DNA of 64,000 nucleotides from Symsagittifera roscoffensis (GCF_963678635.1 NC_087063.1:3880580-3944579), one strand, 5' to 3'; counted from the first letter of the stretch, positions 1 to 11,930 are shown. Made by a program: numbers and translations. The notes: generated by a model not told the origin, from the sequence alone.

Positions 1-2
1 TA

Positions 3-1196
3 TTAAAAATACCCTACGCAGGATATTTACTATCAGGAAATAGATCAAATTTTTTAGACTATGAAGGAAACATCTTATGGTTTTATACTTGTACTAAAAA
101 AGTATCACCACTATACGTTTTTGAAGATAAACGATGTTATAAAAGAATCCCTATCTTTTATAAGAATAAAGTACATTTCGTTGACACACTTTCACGAAGA
201 ACCTATTTCTGGGATACCGCAGTTCCATGTGGATCAGAAAATAGCCACAACGTAGTACAACTAAACCCTGATGAAGATAAATATTACCTTCTCACCCCAT
301 ATCCCACATTAATGCAATCACTCAAAAAATTTTCACCAGAAAGCATTCGCGCTATCGCTCGAAACCCAAATATAGACTTACAATCAATAGGAATATACTC
401 AAAATCAGATATTCAACATCACATTAGAACACAACAATTCCAGGAATTATTAACACAAATGGACACAATACAAAGACAATCAATTGACCAAAACTTACGC
501 AAACTTGCCGAAACCGCAGGATTTGCAGACATCTATACGCAAGACTATAGCGGATATTTTAAAGACATTAAAGACTATATATATCTAAACGGTGAAAAAT
601 ACCGTCCCCAAGATATATCACCTATCAATATTTTTAGCTTTGTTACACTCAAGAATGAAATTCTTGATTTTCTAGGATGGCCCTACTACATCTTAGAAAA
701 ACTAACTATTTTATACGCAATGTTTAACTTTATTGGATTTCTTTTTTCACTCTTAAAAGGAATCTATAACACATGTGCTATACACACACAAGTCAATAGA
801 CAAGCAAGTGTAGCACGCATACTATTTGCAGGATTTTTTGGAATATTTTCTACATCTATAAACAAAATTTTTTTAGACGCACAAATAAAAGAATATAACA
901 CAAAAATAGCAACAAGACAGAACACATACGACGAAGAACATAACAATGCAGACACAACACCAACAGCACCACAGTTACCACCCCTACCACATAACCATCC
1001 ATTATCCCTAGTCCCACGTAATTTTCGAAATTTAGCCATAACACATAATAATTTTAGACCAACCATATCACAAAGTCCCATCCAACATATAATGCCACAC
1101 CACTCACAAGATGAAAATACTTATGAACAAATTATAGAACAACCCCATACCACCGCTTTTCAGTCTCAAAATAATAATTTTTTTAGCCCACGATGA
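3..1196 (+). CDS. Env-like C-terminal region of a retrovirus-like or retrotransposon element (5' partial)
   Basis: The frame is open from the first bases of the window, so the protein is cut at its N-terminus; 397 residues are present and the first internal Met is at base 312. The N-terminal part has spaced cysteines (visible as TKKV, RCYKR and VPCGS contexts), as in an extracellular glycoprotein. A strongly hydrophobic stretch at about residues 234-255 and a weaker one at about 271-284 look membrane-spanning. The last 100 residues are polar and rich in N, P, H and Q, like a cytoplasmic tail. This layout resembles the envelope-like third ORF of some LTR retroelements, but I recognise no diagnostic motif, so the call is an inference. 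The stop overlaps the next start as ATGA. The frame has no internal stops, which suggests a young insertion. It could instead be another membrane protein of a large DNA element. Confidence 0.45.
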   Translation, partial: LKIPYAGYLLSGNRSNFLDYEGNILWFYTCTKKVSPLYVFEDKRCYKRIPIFYKNKVHFVDTLSRRTYFWDTAVPCGSENSHNVVQLNPDEDKYYLLTPYPTLMQSLKKFSPESIRAIARNPNIDLQSIGIYSKSDIQHHIRTQQFQELLTQMDTIQRQSIDQNLRKLAETAGFADIYTQDYSGYFKDIKDYIYLNGEKYRPQDISPINIFSFVTLKNEILDFLGWPYYILEKLTILYAMFNFIGFLFSLLKGIYNTCAIHTQVNRQASVARILFAGFFGIFSTSINKIFLDAQIKEYNTKIATRQNTYDEEHNNADTTPTAPQLPPLPHNHPLSLVPRNFRNLAITHNNFRPTISQSPIQHIMPHHSQDENTYEQIIEQPHTTAFQSQNNNFFSPR

Positions 1197-3001
1197 GCCG
1201 ACAACTTGGATCCCTACACCGATCAAATTCCCACCCAACCAACCTCACCACTGCAATCCCAATAATACCACTTTTTGCTTTTCCGCCACCCGATTTCCCA
1301 TCCAGTAATGTAACATCCGGCATGAATTCCGATACTAATTCACACATCTCAGTTTTATACTCCATCTCACAACTCAATAACCCGAATATTGAAACCCCCG
1401 ATGAATTTGCCGACTCTGAACCATCTCCATCAAATAATTTTCACACCAATCCCTTAAATTTTTCCCAACCCCCTTTTCAACCCATACTACCAAATAACCC
1501 TGACCCAACCAATTCTACACCCTCTTATGCTTCCCAAGTCACTCCAACCTACTCCTCACTTCACTCAAACCAATCATCTCATTCTTCAGACACCCCCCGA
1601 ATCTCCCCAGAACTAGATAATTTCATTACCCTACAACAACAATCCTATCACCTTGACACCCCAACCATAAACCAAATCTCATCCACAATAGATTCATCCA
1701 ACCCTCCTACCCCTACACCCTCTTCAATTTATGCTGATTCATTAGCACCATCATCCACAACTACTGTATCTTCACTCAGCACTAATAGAGCTTACCGCAC
1801 TTTTAAAAGGAAGTTCCCCAACCATCCTTTCCCAGCGAAACCAGGAACAGCCCGTGAATATATCAACCATCCACAACACACTAACACAAAAGAATTTTTA
1901 GCTATCACCTTACCCTCATTTCCACAATACACCTTAAACACCCCTCATGACACTAACGAGACACGTAACTTTGTAGACGAATACGTTTTAATGCCTACCC
2001 TTCCTTGGACCTCATATTATCATTTTACAAATCCCCTTTGCTTACCCTTATCTAACACTCATATCGATATAGAACGAAATAAGGACATGCTATATCGACT
2101 CACTACACCACTAACACCTAGACAATTTACTTACATTGGATACAAAAAATCACTAAAAACACACACTGCACCCCGAGCTAATGAATATACACTAGAATAT
2201 TACGATCATAACATCATCAGAACTAACCAAGATCAATTCTTAGACGACGATCGCTTCGCTAACCCACAAATCACCGAGAAATTTTTCATTAAAACACCAT
2301 ATGTATTTACACTAAATATCTTCGATCGCAAGTTTGACCACATTATCTCAGAAGCACTAACAGACACGCAAGCCTACGAAACTTTTAAAGAACGCTTCCA
2401 AATATTTTCACTAACCTTTCGTTTCCTTGCACCACATGAAAGAGATTTGCACTGCTCACACGATATTATGTTGCGCACTAAACAAACACACACATATACT
2501 TATTATCGTTTCATCCAAAATCACTTTGACCTACACACTCCCTCCAGACAACCACACCATCGTTTTCAATTCATCAATTCCAAATACACCTCACCATTCT
2601 TTCTTAACTTCACATATTGCATTAAAGATACTAACCTTCATGGTATTCTTCGAAATTATGATCCCATAACCCAAATGTATATCTTTTGTCCCATCACCAA
2701 GACCTTCAACGCAGAAGAATCCCGACCCTTCCTCATCCCACACGAGTTTGTACAACCTATAGAAATCCCCATTTTAGAATTCATCCATAACACTAAATTC
2801 AACCACAAATTATATAATCTAATCCAACACACACCTTATGAATTTGCAGTTGGCACTGAAGAACTAACCACCATTAAGGCACTTCAATTGCTTTGGCCAC
2901 TGCTTCAAACTAAAAATATCATCCGCATATTAGCCAAACTACTAACAACTTCAGATCTCATCCACGACATTTTCCCCCACGGTTTCTTCCCCGACGACTA
3001 A
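1193..3001 (+). CDS. Unrecognised 602-residue ORF following the Env-like ORF
   Basis: This long intact ORF starts at an ATG that overlaps the stop of the preceding ORF by four bases (ATGA), an arrangement typical of coupled termination-reinitiation in compact viral or retroelement genomes. Residues 1 to about 200 are low complexity, rich in Ser, Thr, Pro and Asn. From about residue 200 on the protein is more ordered and rich in Phe, Tyr, His and Leu, without predicted membrane helices. I recognise no reverse transcriptase, integrase, protease, zinc-knuckle or capsid motif. Codons strongly favour A and C on the coding strand (poor in G), like the ORF before it and unlike the host genes in this window, which supports one shared foreign element. 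The stop is followed by CAG|GTAAGT, an ideal splice donor. Function unknown. Confidence 0.6.
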   Translation: MSRQLGSLHRSNSHPTNLTTAIPIIPLFAFPPPDFPSSNVTSGMNSDTNSHISVLYSISQLNNPNIETPDEFADSEPSPSNNFHTNPLNFSQPPFQPILPNNPDPTNSTPSYASQVTPTYSSLHSNQSSHSSDTPRISPELDNFITLQQQSYHLDTPTINQISSTIDSSNPPTPTPSSIYADSLAPSSTTTVSSLSTNRAYRTFKRKFPNHPFPAKPGTAREYINHPQHTNTKEFLAITLPSFPQYTLNTPHDTNETRNFVDEYVLMPTLPWTSYYHFTNPLCLPLSNTHIDIERNKDMLYRLTTPLTPRQFTYIGYKKSLKTHTAPRANEYTLEYYDHNIIRTNQDQFLDDDRFANPQITEKFFIKTPYVFTLNIFDRKFDHIISEALTDTQAYETFKERFQIFSLTFRFLAPHERDLHCSHDIMLRTKQTHTYTYYRFIQNHFDLHTPSRQPHHRFQFINSKYTSPFFLNFTYCIKDTNLHGILRNYDPITQMYIFCPITKTFNAEESRPFLIPHEFVQPIEIPILEFIHNTKFNHKLYNLIQHTPYEFAVGTEELTTIKALQLLWPLLQTKNIIRILAKLLTTSDLIHDIFPHGFFPDD

Positions 3002-3002
3002 C

Positions 3003-3011
3003 AGGTAAGTA
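3003..3011 (+). promoter_or_regulatory. Consensus splice donor just after the second element ORF
   Basis: The bases CAG|GTAAGT match the metazoan 5' splice-site consensus perfectly and lie one base after the TAA stop of the 602-residue ORF. The same spot also reads ACTAACAG, like a branch point with an AG. Seen directly; that it is used is an inference. Confidence 0.35.
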
Positions 3012-4063
3012 TGAATTATACATATTACTAATTAATTCAAACATTAGAAACTCACCATTCTTTATCCATGTTTTCTTTAGAATTTTAGCCTTCATCCTAG
3101 ATCATCTGAAAAATTCACAAAAGAAAAATAAAAAATAGCAAACTTCTTCAAAACTGTTTAAGACCCTATTAAATTTTTGCACCAACAATTAAATAAATAT
3201 AATACCAATGCAGTAAATTAATTTATAAATTTTTCCCCCACCAGCAGTAAATCTAATAATGATGAAAATTTGTAACTTAATTTCCCCCAACAACTAGCAG
3301 TAAAATTAAAATTCTATGTAGTAAAATCATAAGAAGCAAAAGCAGTACTAACCTTTTGATATTTTCATTCACTCGCATAAAAATTCTATCCAAACTCGCA
3401 CAGCTCGCCCACGAAGAATTGTTTAAAGTAATGAATTTCAGTTTCAAGCTTTCACACTCGATAACTCTAACACAAGATAACACGTTTCAAACTTTCCTTT
3501 AACCCGGTTGGAAAGGAATTATATACTAAACAAAACTAACCAATGCAGCTTACTAAACACCACAACACATAGCATAACAGCATGACTAAGAAAAGGAAAC
3601 CAACGGTACCCAAACCGGATTAACCCAGTTTAAAACTGGATAATTTATTCTTTTGAAGACTATTATAAAGTCTAAGAAAGAAATAATAAAACACAAAAAA
3701 GTCGAAAGACAAACCCATACCACAAACAATTTGATTTTTGAAAAAAGGACACAACCAACAAAACATAAGAAAAACCACAACAAACCCAACATAAAACGTT
3801 GTCACATAACAGGACCTCTCACAAAAACCGCATGCAATCATACTCCCACTCCTGGCCTAACCCACCAGGAAGGACGTCCTGAGCATGCTCTATAGCCGGC
3901 CTAACCCACCGTGCTACATCCACGCTTTGTGACCACACTCCTATTTTTAATAAGAGCTACTCAAGGGTGAGTAACTCTTCAAAATAACTGAACTAAAACA
4001 AAAAGCTTTTGTGAAAACAACTAACTAAAATCATAATTAAAAAATATTAAACTAATAAAAGTT
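3012..4063 (+). other. Noncoding tail of the retrovirus-like element, with short tandem repeats
   Basis: No credible coding frame. Around 3207-3300 a degenerate unit of about 50 bp containing CAGTAAA and a CCCCCA run is repeated two to three times. The 13-base word GGCCTAACCCACC occurs at 3854-3866 and again at 3898-3910. The stretch probably contains the 3' untranslated region and possibly an LTR, but no LTR can be delimited because the matching 5' copy is outside the window. Confidence 0.4.
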
Positions 4064-4540
4064 TTATAAAATGTAAATTACATTATGCAATACATAGATC
4101 AGAATACAACACCAAGGACGAACATCCAAAGACAAAACGACCCTACTACACTCGAGAAAGAATGGCCAACTACAATCAATATGCCGCCCACAATCACAAC
4201 TCAAAGGATTTAGAGTACGACTTGACTTCGCAGAAAAGGACTTCATTGAACTAGACCAATGACCACCTCGATGTTCAAGTATACGTACAGATCCGAGTAA
4301 CCAGGCATCCCCTCCACGCACAATCTCCACGCCATTCCCAGACAAGGTCAAACACAAAGAAGTTCTCACCAATGAAACAGAAAAACCTGACATAGCCAAC
4401 CATTCTGAAATCAGATTTGAGTTTGTTGCGAAAACCCAGTCGTTGTCTTGAGAAGACACAATGATTGAATCTGGGACTTCTCTAATAAGAAAACCCAGAA
4501 GAAATAAGATGTTCGCCAAATACCAACGTCCATCATCCAT
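4064..4540 (-). CDS. Possible minus-strand exon with a signal-peptide-like N-terminus
   Basis: A 158-codon ORF on the minus strand starts with an ATG. Residues 7-20 are hydrophobic (WYLANILFLLGF), like a secretion signal. Later it has cysteines in the pattern CDCGRHIDC around residue 115, faintly like a leucine-rich-repeat C-terminal cap, but no clear leucine-rich repeats are visible. Base composition here is a little higher in GC than the surroundings. No partner exon could be identified. It may be a chance ORF or part of the adjacent element; only weakly supported. Confidence 0.25.
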   Translation of the reverse strand: MDDGRWYLANILFLLGFLIREVPDSIIVSSQDNDWVFATNSNLISEWLAMSGFSVSLVRTSLCLTLSGNGVEIVRGGDAWLLGSVRILEHRGGHWSSSMKSFSAKSSRTLNPLSCDCGRHIDCSWPFFLECSRVVLSLDVRPWCCILIYVLHNVIYIL

Positions 4541-5724
4541 CTTTCGAATTGCAGAAAAACTATTCTAAAAAACTCTGTAAAACCCGGATGGGTGGAACCT
4601 GATCTAAACTACATTTTATGATTGGATAAATTAGATATTTTACCAATGTAAAGTATTTAATATTAACCAATCATGATCCATCTAACTAACAATCCACTTA
4701 TTTGTAAGTGCTGAAATTACTTGTAATTTCAGCACCAGAGAGATTTGAATTTAACTTAGAAATTAGTTGAACTCTCCCGAGTACTTCAGCAGCCGCAATA
4801 AACCAGTATACCCTAGATCTATTGAGCCTAGCAGAGACTAGTTAAACAACCTGAGACTAGATAGTATAAGAGTAAGATTAGGATCGGTATTAGACTAAGA
4901 AGTTGCACGAATCTATCCGGCCGAAAATAAGATAGCGTGACGAGCAGACGGTGTACCCTATCCGAAATTACTCTATGAGTTATACCCATCGACCATAACT
5001 CATTAGGAAGAGGAAAACCGGCTCAAACTATAAACCAACTCTAGCAAATAGCACATCTATTTTGCTTTTCACTTCGCAGAAACTTTCTTTAAGATCCAGA
5101 ATACTGATTATAATGCTACATCTTGAAAACCAATTAAAACGAACCGTGATGACCGTTTCATCATTGTTCATCACTAACTCAGTTCAAATTTTATTCCATA
5201 ATTTTGTTAGAACAGAAGTGAGCTATTTAGTGACTTGTTTACTCCGTGTGTTTTGATTTATTATTACAGATTATGGAAAATTGGAATTATAAAAAAGATT
5301 AAAGGACAAAAAGCCACCTGGTCCGAACGCCACTACAAGAGTGTACAAAGACTGATGCCAGTATTACAACCAAGCTTGTACTGACTAACGGAGCAGCCGA
5401 GCTGGCCATTTTTTATGACAAGTCAAATTAGATTTATCACATCTCTTTTTGCTGACAACGCACTGTAAACATAATTTCAGGTTTAACAATCAATAAAATC
5501 TTCTTTTGCATCTATTGTTCAAACGCTAATGCTGCTTTAGTCCCGATTTTAAAATTTTTTCCTATATTAGTGTCTCAACTCTCCAATTTTTTTTCTCGAA
5601 ACTTTGATTTTTTGATGCTAGTGCAGAAAAACTTCTTAAGCAGATTAATGTTAATTTGACGACTAAGCAAAAAATTATTAGGTCGATAAAAACATAATTA
5701 TAATTACTATCGGACGCTTGCAAA
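4541..5724. other. Noncoding stretch upstream of the two-exon gene
   Basis: No convincing gene. It contains a perfect 13-bp inverted repeat with a 2-base spacer (4708-4735). The bases just upstream of the ATG at 5725 are AT-rich without a clear TATA box, and the start context is GCAAAATG. Confidence 0.4.
4708..4735. repeat. Perfect 13-bp inverted repeat
   Basis: GTGCTGAAATTAC and its exact reverse complement are separated by TT, giving a nearly loopless cruciform or hairpin. Read directly from the sequence. Confidence 0.8.
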
Positions 5725-6317
5725 ATGATTGATGCAGACTTCGATTTAGATGATGAAGTTATTAAAATTCCTCTGCAATTTATCAATGAGGACGTTTTAT
5801 TTCCGGATCATGGCGAGCTTTCGAAGGAGCGCCTTGCATCACGTAAGCTTCTCGACATCAGTTTCAAAACATCGTCTGAAGCTTTTAATTGCCTCGGAAA
5901 TTTATGCTCTTATGAAGAGTTTTCGTTTATCAAACAGTCTTTTTTAAATAAGCAATTTTATTTCAACGAGAGTGGGAAGTTTTGCAGAAGTCGATCACGT
6001 GACACAAACACAAGTCCAAAAAATCCGACATTTTCTTATAGCCATTCTCAAAACTCGACAACACCCAGTTTTTTGTTCCAAAATTACAAAGCAAGTATCG
6101 AAAATTGTCTCAAATCAAGAAGTAACACTTACGCGCATGGATTTGATTCGGCCAATCAGAATGCAACATTTTCTCAAGATCCGAGTTTTTATATCACCAG
6201 GTCACACACGTTCCAGGTGCTGGAAAAAGTTCCGGAACATTTGGATGAAGTTCCGCATGATCGTGACGTGCCGAAAGAAATGACTTACAACCAAATATTT
6301 CTGGAGATGGTGCCGAG
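5725..6317 (+). CDS. Exon 1 of an unknown two-exon gene
   Basis: An ATG-initiated frame encodes an acidic N-terminus (MIDADFDLDDEV) and a Ser/Asn/Phe-rich polar body of 197 codons plus two bases. The exon is proposed to end at MVP plus AG before GTTAAA at 6318; those two bases join with the C at 11940 to make a Ser codon. Without splicing, the frame runs on to a stop at 6447 next to an AATAAA-like signal (about 6441), so a short isoform ending in the intron is possible. The protein is not recognised: no membrane helix, signal peptide or named domain is visible. The pairing with the exon at 11940 rests on strand, phase and similar polar composition, not on homology. Confidence 0.55.
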
Positions 6318-6588
6318 GTTAAAATTACTGTCAAAGCTCAACTTTTTGGGACGGGGGCCATTATTTATGGAAAAAGCATATTTCAAAAAAATATATTCAA
6401 TTCCAATATATCGGAATTTTCTTTGTCATAAGCGAAAATTCGAATAAAAAAGTGTTTTAAGTAGTCTTCTACTGCTTATGGTGTGTTTTTTTAAAATCAT
6501 TTAAAAACATTCCAACTTATCCAATATTAGTAGTATTGTGTGGATAATTCGCTGTCTTGCCTAGTTTGTCACATTTCCCGGCTTGACC

Positions 6589-6711
6589 AAAATGTGCAAC
6601 CATACTTCGCACCATGCATGGTTCCATGGAAGCCATGAAAAATTGCCGACGTATTTTTATGTTAAAATAACACACTTTCCATGCATGACGCGACGTATGG
6701 TTGCACATTTT
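6589..6711. repeat. Foldback (inverted) repeat with 33-bp arms
   Basis: Arms 6589-6621 and 6679-6711 are reverse complements. The outer 17 bases (AAAATGTGCAACCATAC) match perfectly and the inner 16 have about three mismatches. The spacer is about 57 bp. GCATGG and GACGTATGG words link it to the minisatellite just downstream. Confidence 0.75.
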
Positions 6712-6797
6712 TATTATCATGGGGACTTCAAATTAGACAATAGTGATACTTTTACCAGGGCTGTTGATAATTTATGTCACCATGGATGCTTGCAATG

Positions 6798-6896
6798 TAT
6801 GGTTACTATGGTATCATGCATGGCGCGACGTATGGTTACTATGGTATCATGCATGGCGCGACCTATGGGTACCATGGAAACATATATGGCGCGACG
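6798..6896 (+). repeat. 33-bp minisatellite, three units
   Basis: Units start at 6798, 6831 and 6864. The first two are identical over 33 bp and the third is diverged; each contains TATGG and GGCGCGACG. Because 33 is a multiple of 3 the array stays open in one frame, producing a repetitive ORF (6583-6939) that I do not regard as a gene. Confidence 0.85.
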
Positions 6897-8039
6897 TATG
6901 ATTAACAAAAAACCATATTTGGCGCAACATAGAAACTGAATAACCAAATAAATTCAATATTCTTGTGGGCATCCAAAAAGTGCTCCAATATTGTTTTTAA
7001 AGCGAAACTTAAACGATTAAAAGACTCGGTTGCTTTGCAAGTAGCATACAACGACACGGCCACCTTATCAATTGATTAAAAAAGAAAAAAATTATGAGCC
7101 ATTGCAATTGAAATTATGAGTATTGCAATCGAGTACTAGACTTTTTCCCCTAAACAACTTTGTTCAGAAGATCTCGTTTTTAAAAGATCTCAAGTTTCAC
7201 ACAAGTTACAGTTTTAACAGTTTTATTTTTTGATCTAGAGCTACTGTGTTTAGAGTTAATGAGTTACTGTGACTACAGATGAAAAAAAAATCAGATAAAA
7301 ATTGATGTTTTTGCAGGTTTAATTGATTTTGTCCCAATATTTGTCTGCCGTGTGTTGTTCATTGAAATTCTATTCAATTCAAAAGTTTTCTTCAATTCAA
7401 CTTGAGAAACTCATTTTTTAAAAGATTTTTTGTTTCTCTAAATGCTAAAACTTTCAGTTTGAAAATATAAAATTGTAAAGCGATTTTTTGTCCGAATTTT
7501 TTTCATTATTTTTATTCTTTTTCAAGGCTTGGTTTTTTTGTTCTGAGAGTGGGTTCACTTATTTCAAAGCAATTTAGTGACTTGTTTTTTTGAGCATTTG
7601 AATTTTTAATCCATTCAAGTTGATAGCACTGCGTACTGTCCTAATTCAACAATTTTTCTGTATTATTTCTGCTAAATTTTGTTTGGCAATTTTCACTTGA
7701 CTATTTTGTCTGCCAAAATAGTTTTATAAGTTTAAGGAATCATCTGGTGTAGCTTCTTGAGACAGCAAAAACCTTGGCAGGAATCCGGTCGAGACCTCTT
7801 TTTTTGCTTTTTTGGACTATCCTCCTTTTGTTTTTTTTTGTCGGCTTATTTACTTATGCTCAAATTTTTTGAAAGTCCAGCTTTCCTCTAGTTTATTGTA
7901 ACATCAATAATTATAATTGAGACGACAACGCCCCCGGGTTCGGTTCTTATGAAGTAATTAGATTTTTTTTGGTTTTTTTGGTATTTTTCAAGGTTTTGTT
8001 TCAATTTTGGATTATTTCCCTCTGATTTTATTCAGAGTC

Positions 8040-8100
8040 ATTCATTTCTTAATCGCATTTCTTAATCGCAATTCTTAATCGCATTCATTTCTTAATTGCA
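8040..8100 (+). repeat. Short tandem array of CTTAATCGCATT-like units
   Basis: Four consecutive imperfect copies of a 12-18 base unit containing TTCTTAATCGCA; the last copy has TTGCA instead. Read directly. Confidence 0.7.
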
Positions 8101-11100
8101 ACCAAATCTTCCGTTTATTTTTTTTTTGTTTTTGTGTCCTGGTTTGGTTTGATTTGCTTTGGTTTTCAGTAGTTAGATAAAACAAAATGAAAAGAGCCGT
8201 AGTTACAAAACCACTTGTAGCTGCAGTTGATTTCAAGTTTGGAGTAGTCGTATAAAAAAAGACTTGAGCTTTATTATAAAAAATTGATAATATCATAAAG
8301 TCAATTCTTTGAAATCCATTCAGCATCAAATGATTGTTTTTGCAAGCAATTTTTAAGTTATACTGTTAATAACAAAGTCCAAATGCTCAAAAAAAACGTG
8401 CATTATCTATGACTTTACTTTTATCAGTCCAAATTCAATGAAAATGTATACTGAATTCCATAAAATGTTTTAAGCAGTTTTTTTAAAAAATGTACATTAA
8501 ATAAAAAAGGATTGATATTTTTTGCACCAGTTATTAAAACCTAAAACTTGTTGTATAACTGTTTGAGAGCATTACATCTAAAAATTCATTCAAACAAAGT
8601 TAGGGAAAATTCAATGTTTTTTTGTAAATGAAATCAAAATCTAAGCATAGGTCACAGAAAAAAAACTATAGGTCACGGAAGTTTTATACAAAAATAATGC
8701 AATATTATAATAGTAAATAAAAAACACGAATATCAACCATGTAAAAAGGTTTCAAATAACAATCTCTTTTTTAATGTCGTTTTTTTTTGCTCTGTCTGCT
8801 GATCGTTGTGTTAATGTGTCAGCTTGCTGTCTGCGAAATCAATATTTTTTTTTCAGATTGCAGCTCAACGGGAATGTCTCACTTAAAAAAACTTATGAGC
8901 ATCTTTTCACGGTCACCGGACGAAGAATTTTTTTAAACTTTTTAAATAATGAAACCAAAAAAATGTTTTTAGGGTTTTGATATTTTCTTACTTTTATTTA
9001 AAGTTCAAGATAGAGACTTCGACACATGATAGATTGAGTTTTTAGAAAAAAAACTGGCAAATCAAATTTGAATTTGAAGCGCTGTTTGGTATTTCAAGCG
9101 AGCTCGTCAGAGAAAAGGTCTAGGTGCCATAAAACTCTCAAAAACATAGTTAGCTGAGTGCAAGGTCTACATTCTTAAACAAATTTCTCTCACTACAAAA
9201 AAAAAAGAACTCAAAACTTTAATAGTTTTTTGGCATGATTCGTTTGTCTGATTAATCATTGCGATTGCAATTTTTTTCACGTGAACAACTAATTTCACAA
9301 AATCAGTTGAATCAATTATGATGCTGCTATGCTGCTAATTAGCTCAATTTCATGAAAAATCAATTTAGCTACCGGGTACTAGTTACTACTCATGCTATAT
9401 CGAAAATTCAAACCATGCATGGAAAATTTTAGAGTTTCGGTACTAATTTTCCACTGATGGTTTTTTGGCTTCGTGGTTGTCGACTTAAATTCTGTAATTT
9501 CAATTTCCGAATTATGTAATCTACTTTGCATGCACTACTTATATAGCTATTGTAGATCCCATGTCAGTGTTACATGAAATTTTTTTCATTTTTGTTTTTT
9601 AACAAAAGTTTTTGGCTGAGTTTCAGCTTACTGGTTGTCCCCTTCAATTCTGTTGACTTGTTTACCAATTTTTCTGCCTTAAAATGTCCGATATTACTTT
9701 GAGATCAAAAAGACTTTGGCACCAATTTTATGAATAACCAAATTCAACAGCATTAGAACTTCTTAAAAATCTAAATAAAATTGTGTAAACCTATTTATAT
9801 TATAAATATTATAAACTACTAAGATTAGATGTTGCTTTTATTTTTTAGCTGAGAAATTTTGCTGAAAAAAAATTTTTCAGCCATGATCAATAAATTTATC
9901 TTGAACAGTTTAGTGTCCAGGATTTCAAACTTCTGGTGCTGTTTACGACGACTTTTCAGCATCCAGAACACCTCTCTGGGTTCGACTGAAATGCCAAAAG
10001 GAGCCGAAAACGAAAACTTCCGTTTTTGGCTCAGCAAATTGTTTTAAATACTCGGCTTCTTCATCCTTTTAATTATTCTGCTTCTTCATATGTCAAAAAA
10101 CAACATTGCTTTTCAGAATGTTTTAAAAATCTTCGCTTTTTCCTTTGGTTGAAAAAGAAAACCCCAGTGTTTGTAGTTTTTCAGAAAAAAAAACATATTA
10201 ACGAAGCTATCTTCCCTGATTTAATAATGACAAAAAAATAGCAATTTCATTCCCATCGGGTTATTCCGCAAAATATTCCCATCGGAATACATAAAAAAAT
10301 AGCTTGATCGACAATTTAGTCTTTATAAATTTTCTGCAAATTTTAAGATTTTTCAGTTTTTCTCGTTATTTAAGGTGCTGGTTAAGCCTGTTATTATCTC
10401 TCATATCCGTTGCTTTTTCAGCTGTTTTTGTCAAAGTTGATGAAAAGCGTCGTTCTGAAATGTAAAAAAAACACGCATGAGGAAATCATTTCGGATGTTC
10501 TTTGAATTCTGGGCGACAGATAATTTTTTGTTAATTTTTTTTATGCCAAAAAAAAGTAATTTGAAGCTGAGTACCTTGTGAGTATCTTTCATTTTCGTTT
10601 CTTCTAGACTTGTCAAACATTATAACACACGCGAGTTTGCAATCATTTTGTTATTTTACGAAGAATAATTTTTATACAACTAATCCTAATAAAATAGTCA
10701 TTTTGGTGGAATTTTTTTTGTGCAGTAACGGCAGTTTAGTAGCATGTGTTCTCCTTTTTATAATTGACTATTTTTCTGCTACTGTAAGCTTCTGTTGCAC
10801 AATTGTGTAGTGTAACCTGCTTGAAAATTTTTAGATCCGAAGATTGAATTTCAATTCTCGTAGAAAGATTTTTTTTTTTAAAAAAAGATTATCAATTGTT
10901 CTTACTTGCCCCCTTTCTTTTTTTTAAAATTGTTAAAAGTGTTTGCTGATTTTTTTTTTGCTTTTTTGACGACGTGCAGCTTCATCTATGTTTTATAAGT
11001 TATATTTTCCAGTGAAAAACTAAACTACAGACAAATAATTTTGCGACAGACAATTTTTAGGCTCAGTTGTTAAGTTTTTTTATTTTTTTTCATGTTTTTT

Positions 11101-11639
11101 ATTTCAACCGTGTCTTTTTTTTAGTTCACGCTGGAAGCTTAAATTGTTTAATTTTTACCTGCTTGTTTTTAATTAGTGATATGCTGATAAATGCTAATTA
11201 GCTGAATCCTCAGGTGAGAACTGTATTAAAAATAAGAACTATAAAAATAAAAAGCATGAAAAATTTAAAAACTAAAATTGTTGAAAACAGATCAACTGAT
11301 CCTCAAAAAAACTTCCGTTTTAAACTGTTTTTGATTATGATGGCTAGCTGAATACTTTTTGAATCTGAACAAGAAAAAAGAATAGCCATTTATCAACAAA
11401 AAATAACTGATTCTCTCTTTTTTTCAGAATTGCAAAGTATTCAACTAGCCATATTAAAACAAACAGATACAGGCTCTAATTCTCGCCCTATTGGAAATCT
11501 AAGTTGTCTTCTGGTTCATAATTATAAACATGATAAACCACAGAAAGGAAAAAATAAAAAAGCACTTAGAATTTATAAATTTGTTGCAGTGTTTCAAACA
11601 TTTCCGACAAAATGTTTCAATACGGTTGATTTTTCCTAA

Positions 11640-11930
11640 TCAATTTCAGCTGTTTTTTTAATATATCTGCTTTATTTTTAATGTTAAAGTGATCAATTTT
11701 AGCATTTTCTAATATATCTGCTTTATTTTTAATATAAAAGTTATAAATTTCAGCTTTTTTTTTTTAATATATCTGCTTTATTTTTACTAAAAAAAATATC
11801 AATTTCATCGGTTTTTTCCAATATATCTGCCATTTTTTTTAATATAAAATGATAAATTTTAGAATTAAAATTATAATTTATAAAGTTATAAATTTTAGCA
11901 GTTTTTTAAAATAAATGTTTTAATGTTTTA
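11640..11930 (+). repeat. Tandem repeat abutting a 3' splice site
   Basis: Four to five degenerate units of roughly 60-65 bp, each with AATATATCTGC(TTTATTTTT) followed by an A/T stretch and TTTTAGC or TTTCAGC. The units carry several pyrimidine-plus-AG acceptor-like ends immediately upstream of the presumed real acceptor at 11939. Confidence 0.75.

Noticed and set aside
6583-6939. 118-codon ORF rich in Met, Thr and Arg
   Set aside because: It is the translation of the 33-bp minisatellite and the adjoining foldback repeat.
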